From NCBI GenBank assembly GCA_005885085.1, contig VAXY01000060.1:1-14490 (forward strand): a stretch of DNA of 14,490 bases, given 5' to 3'. The notes under the pieces were generated by a model. The model was not told where the DNA came from and made no database searches. It worked only from the letters and a program-made list of their open reading frames with translations. Shown piece by piece: positions 7,500-13,269 of this stretch; within the stretch, counting starts at the first letter, position 1, and each line of letters begins with the position of its first letter. This DNA is from Actinomycetota bacterium (GTDB lineage: Bacteria > Actinomycetota > Thermoleophilia > Gaiellales > Gaiellaceae). The translations under genes were made by a program, and so were the position numbers.

Positions 7500-8911
7500 G
7501 TCTGCGCCGGATCGGCGATGAGGTTGACGTACTTCCAGTCGGTGTAGACGTCGAGCGCCTCGACGCCCGCCTCGCGCCAGCCGGTGCCGGACTGCTTGAC
7601 CCCACCGAACCCCATCTGCGGCTCGCTGCCGTGCGTGCCGCCGTTGACGACCACGACGCCGGCCTCAACCGCATCGGCGAAGCGCATTGCCCGATGCAGG
7701 CTTGCCGTCTGAATCGCAGACGTCAGGCCGTAGGGCGAGTCGTTGACGAGCGCGATCGCTTCCTCGAGGTCGCGCACGCGGTACAGGATCGTCACTGGGC
7801 CGAAGAGCTCCGTGCAGGAGAGGCGTGCGTCCGGCGCAACGTCCTCCAGGACGGTCGGTGCGAGCCACGAGCCGGGCCGGTCGAGGCGCGTGCCACCCGT
7901 GAGCACGCGCGCACCGGCGAGAGCGCCGAGGATCCGTTCCAGACTCGCCTCGCTGATCACCGGCCCCGTCTCGTAGCTCCGCGCGCTCTCGACGAAGCGG
8001 TCGCGGAAGTCGTCGTACACCGAGTCGAAGACGACGAGTCGACTCGCCGACGCGCACCGTTGACCCGCGTTCGAGAACGCCGACGCCAGCGACCACTCGA
8101 CGGCTCGCTCGAGGTCGGCGTCGTCGCAGACGACGAGCGCGTTCTTGCCGCCGAGCTCGAGGGCGACCTTGGCAAGCCGGCGGCCCGCCCGCTCGTTGAT
8201 CAAGCGCCCAGTCTCGGTTGAGCCCGTGAAGCTCACGAGGTCGACGCCTGGAGAGTCGACGAGCGGCGGCCCCGCCTCCGAGCCGAGCCCGTGCACGACG
8301 TTCAGGACCCCGGCCGGCAGGAACTCCTGGCACAGCTCGCCGAAGAAGGCTGCGGACGCGGGCGTGTGCTCGGAGGGCTTCAGGACGGCTGTATTGCCGC
8401 AGAAGAGGGCGGGGAAGACCTTCCACGCGTAGTTCGGCAGCGGGGTGTTGAAGGAGACGATGAGCGCAGCGACCCCGACCGGCCGCCGCGTTGCCATCAC
8501 GGTTCGGTTCGGCATCGACGAGGTCGTCGTGCGGCCGTAGAGGCGCCGGCCCTCGCCCGCGACGAAGAAGCCCATCTCGACGGCGGCGTCACTCTCGCCG
8601 AGCGCGAGCGGAAGTGGTTTGCCTGTCTCCGCGACCACGATCTCTGCCGCCTCCCCGCGCCGCACCCGCAACGCCAGCGCGATCTCGCGGATGACCTCGC
8701 CGCGCTCGACCGGCGTCCGGGCCGCCCACGCCGGCCGGGCCGCGACCGCCGCCGAGACGGCCGCCGCCACCTCCTCGGAGCCCGATGAGGCCACGTGGCA
8801 GAGCAGTGTCCCGTCCGCCGGCCGCAGCTTCTCGAAGGTTCCGGCCCGCGCCGGGACACGCTCGCCGCCGATCAGGTTCCAGACGTCCTCGAGAGCCACG
8901 GTGGTCGCCAT
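7496..8911 (-). CDS. NAD(P)-dependent aldehyde dehydrogenase
   Basis: This 471-residue member of the aldehyde dehydrogenase superfamily oxidises an aldehyde to a carboxylic acid. All key elements are visible: the oxyanion asparagine block SFNTPLPN (153-160), KPSEHTPAS (178-186), the cofactor loop FTGSTETG (228-235), the general base Glu252 in LELGGKN, the nucleophile Cys286 in NAGQRCASASR, and ELFGPV (368-373). The end, from GFGGVKQSGTGWREAG through DVYTDWKYVN, resembles the 2-oxoglutarate-semialdehyde / sugar-derived aldehyde dehydrogenase branch. That branch often accompanies acid-sugar dehydratases, though this is only a weak indication. It is the first gene of the operon. The ATG at 8911 is the only good start before the homology. 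No Shine-Dalgarno lies at normal distance, so translation from a leaderless or very short-leader transcript is possible. The physiological aldehyde is unknown; a sugar or sugar-phosphate-derived aldehyde would fit the neighbours. Confidence 0.93.
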   Translation of the reverse strand: MATTVALEDVWNLIGGERVPARAGTFEKLRPADGTLLCHVASSGSEEVAAAVSAAVAARPAWAARTPVERGEVIREIALALRVRRGEAAEIVVAETGKPLPLALGESDAAVEMGFFVAGEGRRLYGRTTTSSMPNRTVMATRRPVGVAALIVSFNTPLPNYAWKVFPALFCGNTAVLKPSEHTPASAAFFGELCQEFLPAGVLNVVHGLGSEAGPPLVDSPGVDLVSFTGSTETGRLINERAGRRLAKVALELGGKNALVVCDDADLERAVEWSLASAFSNAGQRCASASRLVVFDSVYDDFRDRFVESARSYETGPVISEASLERILGALAGARVLTGGTRLDRPGSWLAPTVLEDVAPDARLSCTELFGPVTILYRVRDLEEAIALVNDSPYGLTSAIQTASLHRAMRFADAVEAGVVVVNGGTHGSEPQMGFGGVKQSGTGWREAGVEALDVYTDWKYVNLIADPAQT

Positions 8912-8932
8912 ACATCTGCAAGTCTGACGACT
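8912..8932. promoter_or_regulatory. 21-bp divergent intergenic gap (operon / first glycosyltransferase)
   Basis: Only 21 bp separate the ATG of the leftward seven-gene operon from the GTG of the rightward glycosyltransferase gene. No canonical -35/-10 pair and no Shine-Dalgarno fits inside the gap on either strand. If both genes are transcribed from here, each promoter must lie in the coding sequence of the other gene, and their transcripts would be leaderless or nearly so. I infer a regulatory role from the arrangement alone. Confidence 0.4.
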
Positions 8933-10675
8933 GTGCGAGTCACCCTCCTCACTGACGAGCTGCTCGGCTACACGCTGACGGGCGGAATCGGCACCGCGAC
9001 GACGTTTCTCGCTCTCGGCCTCGGGCGGCTCGGGCACGAGGTGGAGCTTCTCTACGGCGTGGATGCTCCGCGCACGCCGCTCGGCGAGGAATGGGCACGC
9101 CTCTACGAGGAAGCCGGTGTCAGCATCCGCGTCCTGACGCGCAGCGACACGCGGGTCGAGCCACCGTATTTCGGGCGCATGCGCGACGTGGAGCTTGTGT
9201 TGGCCGCCGATCCGCCGGACGTCGTGATCACGCAGGACCTCGCGGCACCGGCGTACACGGCGATCCGGATGCGCGCTCTCGGTCTGGCATTCGAGCACAC
9301 GCTGTTCGTCGTCTACTGCCACGGGACTCGGCAATGGATCACCGACGCTGCACGGAAGGTGCGTGTCCTGCCGGGCGCACTCGGCGTCACGATGCTCGAG
9401 CAGGCGTCGATCGAGCTCGCCGACGTCGTCGTGAGCCCGAGTCAATACCTCGTCGACTGGATGCGGCAGCAGCGCTGGCAAGTCCCTGCCGACACGCGAG
9501 TTATCCCGCACGTGACGCGTTCCGTCGCCACCGGGGAGCCGCAACCGCGCGCGGAGGGCAGCGCCCGGGGCCTCCAGCGCGTCGCGTATTTCGGCCGGCT
9601 CGAGGAGCGGAAAGGGATCAGGCCCTTCATCGAAGGCCTCAACGCGCTTCCCGCTGAGCTGCTCGACGGCATTGAGGTAGACTTCATCAGGCGAGCGACG
9701 CCGGCGTGGATGCCGCAGCGCGTGAAGGCGCTTCTTTCCGAACACGTGAAGGTCTCGTTCGAGGCGGATCTCGACCAGACGGCGGCCCTCGCCCGGCTGG
9801 CGCGTCCGGGGACGCTCGCCGTGATGCCGTCATTCGAAGAGACGTTCGGGAACACCGTTCGCGAATGCCTTGACTACGGCATTCCGTTCATCGCGAGCAC
9901 GGCCGCTGCGATCCAGGAACTGGTCGCCCCCGAGGACCGCGGTCGCGTGCTGTTCGAACCGACTGCGAGAGGTGTCGAGAACGCGCTGCAAAAGGCATTG
10001 ACGAGCGCGGACGCACTGCGGCCTGCACAGGCCGCACTCGACAGCACAGGCTCCTTGTCGGCCTGGGCGGAGGTCGTCGAAATACGGCCGGCGCCGCGTG
10101 CAGACGCCGGGGCCGACCTGCCGGCCGTGGATGTTCTCCGGGAGCGACGAGTTGCCGGCGCGGCGGCGCCGTTCGTGCTGTTTCTCGACGATGGGGACGA
10201 GGCGGGTCCCGATCTGCTCGACACGCTCAAGCGCGCGCAAGCGGCTTCGGGCGCCGACGTCGTGAGCTGCGGCCTGCGCGTCCGAGACGAAAGCGGGGAG
10301 ACCCTGCACTTCTTCCACGGCGACCCGGGCGGCCTCGGCTTGCTCTTCAACGGCTATGGAACCGTCGCGCTGATTCGACGGTCGCTCCTCGCCGACGTCG
10401 AGGAGGACTGGCCGCTGCTCGCGCGGCTGAGTCTCGGCGGGGCGCGCATCGTCTCCGTCCCTGTGCCGCTCGTCACGCGCAGTGCCGAGCCGGGGAACCT
10501 CGAACGGGACCCCGCGGATGCGCTCCTCGTTGCCGAGCGGTTCGAACGCGCACTTCCGGACTCCCTCCGTTCGCTCGCGCGGCTCGCAGCCGGTCTCGCG
10601 GCCGCTGCCCGGCCGCCCGCGCCGGCCCTCGTCCGTCGCCCGTCGCTGCGACAGATCGTCCGAGCTCGTCGCTAG
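8933..10675 (+). CDS. bifunctional-type glycosyltransferase, paralogue A: GT4 domain plus truncated GT2-like domain
   Basis: This is a 580-residue cytoplasmic glycosyltransferase. Residues 1-390 form a GT-B protein of the GT4 type: the glycine-rich loop TGGIGTATTFLALGLGRLGH (16-35), the FVVYCHG block with His130, GRLEERKG (221-228, phosphate-contacting Arg222 and Lys227), and AVMPSFEETFGNTVRECL with the EX7E pair Glu303/Glu311. Residues 398-580 match the GT2-like C-terminal domain of paralogue B but lack 34 residues at its start, including the strand that should hold the nucleotide base. The remaining parts are FLDDGDE (417-423), GDPGGLGLL (463-471) and an acidic EDW at 491-493. The GTG at 8933 is chosen because it places the first strand (RVTLLTDEL) as in the paralogues. 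No Shine-Dalgarno is visible. The stop overlaps the convergent deacetylase stop. The GT4 half is probably active; the GT2 half is doubtful. Donor and acceptor are unknown. Confidence 0.88.
   Translation: MRVTLLTDELLGYTLTGGIGTATTFLALGLGRLGHEVELLYGVDAPRTPLGEEWARLYEEAGVSIRVLTRSDTRVEPPYFGRMRDVELVLAADPPDVVITQDLAAPAYTAIRMRALGLAFEHTLFVVYCHGTRQWITDAARKVRVLPGALGVTMLEQASIELADVVVSPSQYLVDWMRQQRWQVPADTRVIPHVTRSVATGEPQPRAEGSARGLQRVAYFGRLEERKGIRPFIEGLNALPAELLDGIEVDFIRRATPAWMPQRVKALLSEHVKVSFEADLDQTAALARLARPGTLAVMPSFEETFGNTVRECLDYGIPFIASTAAAIQELVAPEDRGRVLFEPTARGVENALQKALTSADALRPAQAALDSTGSLSAWAEVVEIRPAPRADAGADLPAVDVLRERRVAGAAAPFVLFLDDGDEAGPDLLDTLKRAQAASGADVVSCGLRVRDESGETLHFFHGDPGGLGLLFNGYGTVALIRRSLLADVEEDWPLLARLSLGGARIVSVPVPLVTRSAEPGNLERDPADALLVAERFERALPDSLRSLARLAAGLAAAARPPAPALVRRPSLRQIVRARR
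10672..10675. other. shared palindromic stop, convergent genes
   Basis: The tetranucleotide CTAG contains the TAG stop of paralogue A (10673-10675, plus strand) and the TAG stop of the deacetylase (10674-10672, minus strand). The genes meet tail to tail with no room for a terminator between them, so transcripts from each side must run into the other gene or end inside it. Confidence 0.9.
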
Positions 10676-11352
10676 GACGGCAATGCGAGGAGCTCGCCGC
10701 CACGGAGCCATTCCTCGGCGAACGTGCGGACGAGCCTCGACATGCCGAGCGCGCGCAACTGCGAGCGATATTGCGCCGCCGCCCGCACCTTCGTGAGGCG
10801 GTCGCTTGCGGCGGTGGGCACGCGCTCGAACTCGAGGCGACTTGGCGCCAAAGCCTTCTGTCCACGCGCCAACGCCGCGCGCGCGTACGGCTGCTCTGCA
10901 TAGAAGCCGAGCGCGAACGGAAGCTCCGTCCGACGCCGCAGCACAAGCTCGGCGAGCCATGCATGGTCTGCTTGTCGGAGCGGGAACCCGGGGACGACCA
11001 GCAGCGAGCAGCCCGCAACCGCGCCCTGAATCGCCCGCCACACGTCGTCGTCGTCGGTGGGTCGCCCGTAGCTCTCGTCGCCGTAGGCGAGCCAGTGCGG
11101 CTCCGCCCCGATGACGGCGCACGCACGCCGATCCTCTGTGCGCCTCGCCCGTGCCGCAGCGCCTGCCGACGCGAAGCCGCACATTGCATCCCATGATCCG
11201 GCGGGACCAGTAGCGGCGGGATCGTTCGCGAACACGGTCACGACGCGGACGCCGGTGCCACGGCGCGCCTCCAAGTGCAGGAACGCGCCGATCGAGAACA
11301 CTGCATCGTCGAGGTGCGGCGACAGTGCCACTAGGGTTCCGCTACGACTCAT
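10672..11352 (-). CDS. PIG-L / LmbE family zinc-dependent N-deacetylase
   Basis: This 226-residue protein has the PIG-L fold signature SPHLDDAVFS at 11-20, where His13 and Asp16 bind zinc and Asp15 is the catalytic base, and a third zinc ligand in QADHAWLAEL (His130). The block KVRAAAQYRSQ (188-198) matches the family's conserved K-x-A-x-x-Y/H-x-SQ helix. Known members remove the N-acetyl group from GlcNAc-containing substrates (MshB, BshB, GPI PIG-L) or act on antibiotic sugars. The gene stands alone on the minus strand between two glycosyltransferase paralogues: its stop shares CTAG with paralogue A and its ATG lies 15 bp from that of paralogue B. GT4 transferases and PIG-L deacetylases act in sequence in mycothiol and bacillithiol synthesis. 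A similar transfer-then-deacetylate step on the glycan made here is a reasonable inference. The upstream sequence has no strong Shine-Dalgarno. Confidence 0.88.
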   Translation of the reverse strand: MSRSGTLVALSPHLDDAVFSIGAFLHLEARRGTGVRVVTVFANDPAATGPAGSWDAMCGFASAGAAARARRTEDRRACAVIGAEPHWLAYGDESYGRPTDDDDVWRAIQGAVAGCSLLVVPGFPLRQADHAWLAELVLRRRTELPFALGFYAEQPYARAALARGQKALAPSRLEFERVPTAASDRLTKVRAAAQYRSQLRALGMSRLVRTFAEEWLRGGELLALPS

Positions 11353-11367
11353 GGTGACGATCAGCGT
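11353..11367. promoter_or_regulatory. 15-bp divergent gap (deacetylase / paralogue B) with weak Shine-Dalgarno
   Basis: The deacetylase ATG (minus) and the paralogue B ATG (plus) are only 15 bp apart. On the plus strand GGTGA at 11353-11357, which can pair with the 3' end of 16S rRNA, lies 10 nt before the paralogue B start and may serve as its ribosome binding site. No promoter hexamers fit within the gap. Any promoter must overlap coding sequence. Confidence 0.4.
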
Positions 11368-13269
11368 ATGACTTCCCGGCGAATCACTCTCGTGACCAAT
11401 GAGCTACGCGGCAGCCGACCAGTGGGTGGCATCGGCACGGGGACGACGTTCCTCGCCCTCGCGCTCGCGCGAATGGGTCACGACGTCGAGATCCTCCACT
11501 TCGGCACCCCGCCGACGAGAGCGATCGATCCCGAGTGGGGTCGCATCTACGCCAGCGCCGGGATCCGAGTGCGTTTCGTGTCCGGGAGTGACGAAACGGT
11601 CGAGCCGCGCTACTTCGCGCGGATGCCCGAGACGGCGGATGCACTACGCGCGGACCCGCCGGACATTCTCATCACGCAGGACACGGCGGCTCCCGCTTAC
11701 GTCGCGCTCCGACTGCGCCAGCTGGGACTGGGGTTTGAGAACACGCTCTTCGTGGTCGTCTGTTACGGCACCAGGCTCTGGATCAAGGATGTCTCTCGGA
11801 TGGTGCGTGTCTTTCCGTATCTGCTCGGTGTCAGCGCCCTCGAGGGAGCATCGCTCGAGCTCGCGGACATCGTCGTCAGCCCCAGCAAATATGTCGTCGA
11901 ATGGATGCAGCAGCAGGGGTGGCGGCTGCCGTCCAGAACGCTCGTGATTCCATACTTGTCGCGTTCCGCTGCCACCGGCGAGCAACAACCGCGAACCGCG
12001 GTCGCCGACGGGCGAGTCGAGCGCATTGCCTTCTTCGGCCGGCTCGAAGAGCGCAAGGGCCTCAAGCCGTTCGCCGCAGGCCTGAACGCACTCGAGCCTG
12101 AGTTGCTTCAGAGGATCGAGCTCGAGTTCCTCGGTGCGCCCACGCGTGCCTGGCCTCCCGAGCGCATCACTGCGCTTCTCTCGGACACCGCGAGAGCGGC
12201 CCTTCGCCGGATCTCGTTCGCGACCGATCTCGATCAGCCGGAGGTGCTCGAACGGCTCGGACGAGCGGGCACGCTCGCGGTGATGCCCTCCCTGGGGGAG
12301 ACGTTCGGAAACGCCGTCTACGAGTGCCTCGAGCGGGGCATCCCGTTCATCGCGAGCAACGCCGGTGCGACGCCGGAGCTGATCGCGCCCGACGACCATC
12401 GGCGCGTGCTGTTCGAACCGACAGCCAAGGGAGTCGCGGTCGCGCTGCGCTGCGCGCTGTCGGACGCGGACGCGTTGCGGCCGGCTCGCCCGGCGTTCGA
12501 CGCCCACGGCGCGTACGAGAGGTGGGCTGAAGTGGTCGGGAGCGCGCAGCCACCGCGGCGGCAGCCAGCGGCCGGGCGGCCCGCCGTCGACGTCGTCGTC
12601 GTCCGGCGCGGCGCCGAGGACGAGCTTGCGCGTTGCCTCTCCGCCCTCCGGCGGCAGAACTACCCCAACATCAACGTCACTGTCGTCGACTCCGGGGAGC
12701 GTGAGGCGGGGCTCGAGGCAGGCGCCGCACCCTACGTCGTTTTCCTCGACGAGCAGGACGAGCCTGCCGAGGACTTCGTCGCCACCCTCGTCCATGCCCA
12801 GGCCGTCTCGGGCGCCGACGTCGTCACTAGCGGTCTGCGTCTTCGCTCTTCGCCCCGGCAGCATCTCTTCCTCGGCGACCCGGGCGGCCTCGGACTGCTC
12901 TCGAACAGCTACGGCACACCCGCGCTCATCCGTCGCTCGCTGATCGACGGCCTCGGCACCCCCTGGCCGGTGGAGGGCGACTCCGACTGGCCGCTCCTCG
13001 CCGGGCTGCACCTCGCCGGCGCACACATCGTCTCGATCCCCATGCCGCTGCTCACCCGCACCGATCCGCCCGGCAGCCTCGAGCAGCATCCCGCCGATGC
13101 GCTGCTGGTGCTCGGTCGCCACGAGCAGGCCCTTCCAGGCCAGCTCCGCCCGCTCGCGCGGCTGGCGGCCGGACTCGCCGCCGGCGACGCGCAGGGCTCT
13201 GTGGCGCCTACGGACGGAAGGGGCATCCGACAGCTCGCTCAGCGAGTTCGCCGACATCTCGGTCGATGA
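11368..13269 (+). CDS. bifunctional-type glycosyltransferase, paralogue B: GT4 domain fused to complete GT2-like domain
   Basis: This 633-residue protein is the most complete of the three paralogues. The GT4-type GT-B domain (about 1-395) has VGGIGTGTTFLALALARMGH (19-38), GRLEERKG (224-231), and AVMPSLGETFGNAVYECL with EX7E residues Glu311 and Glu319. The position that is His in the other two copies (YCHG) is Tyr133 (VCYG). A GT2-like GT-A domain follows: VDVVVVRRGAEDELARCLS (407-425), RRQNYPNINVTVVDSGE (428-444), the DxD-type FLDEQDE (459-465), GDPGGLGLL (503-511) and DSDWPLL (538-544), where the usual ED pair reads SD. Two transferases in one chain suggest that two successive sugars are added, or that one half is regulatory or structural. 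No signal peptide or membrane segment is seen, so it acts in the cytoplasm. The next gene starts inside its stop codon (ATGA), indicating coupling. Donors are unknown. Confidence 0.9.
   Translation: MTSRRITLVTNELRGSRPVGGIGTGTTFLALALARMGHDVEILHFGTPPTRAIDPEWGRIYASAGIRVRFVSGSDETVEPRYFARMPETADALRADPPDILITQDTAAPAYVALRLRQLGLGFENTLFVVVCYGTRLWIKDVSRMVRVFPYLLGVSALEGASLELADIVVSPSKYVVEWMQQQGWRLPSRTLVIPYLSRSAATGEQQPRTAVADGRVERIAFFGRLEERKGLKPFAAGLNALEPELLQRIELEFLGAPTRAWPPERITALLSDTARAALRRISFATDLDQPEVLERLGRAGTLAVMPSLGETFGNAVYECLERGIPFIASNAGATPELIAPDDHRRVLFEPTAKGVAVALRCALSDADALRPARPAFDAHGAYERWAEVVGSAQPPRRQPAAGRPAVDVVVVRRGAEDELARCLSALRRQNYPNINVTVVDSGEREAGLEAGAAPYVVFLDEQDEPAEDFVATLVHAQAVSGADVVTSGLRLRSSPRQHLFLGDPGGLGLLSNSYGTPALIRRSLIDGLGTPWPVEGDSDWPLLAGLHLAGAHIVSIPMPLLTRTDPPGSLEQHPADALLVLGRHEQALPGQLRPLARLAAGLAAGDAQGSVAPTDGRGIRQLAQRVRRHLGR

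Noticed and set aside
7496..8911. Purely catabolic sugar-acid operon (aldehyde dehydrogenase plus dehydratase)
   Set aside because: Considered as the main reading, but no transporter, kinase, aldolase or regulator is present, while a CMP-sugar synthetase and two glycan transferases are in the same overlapping operon.
8912..9745. N-terminal extension of the aldehyde dehydrogenase frame
   Set aside because: It runs antisense to the start of paralogue A and has no homology-like motifs; the ATG at 8911 gives a normal aldehyde dehydrogenase length.
12585..12605. Short GTC/GTCGTC tandem repeats
   Set aside because: They encode valine strands using the preferred GC-rich codon and recur throughout the coding regions; they are not a separate repeat element.
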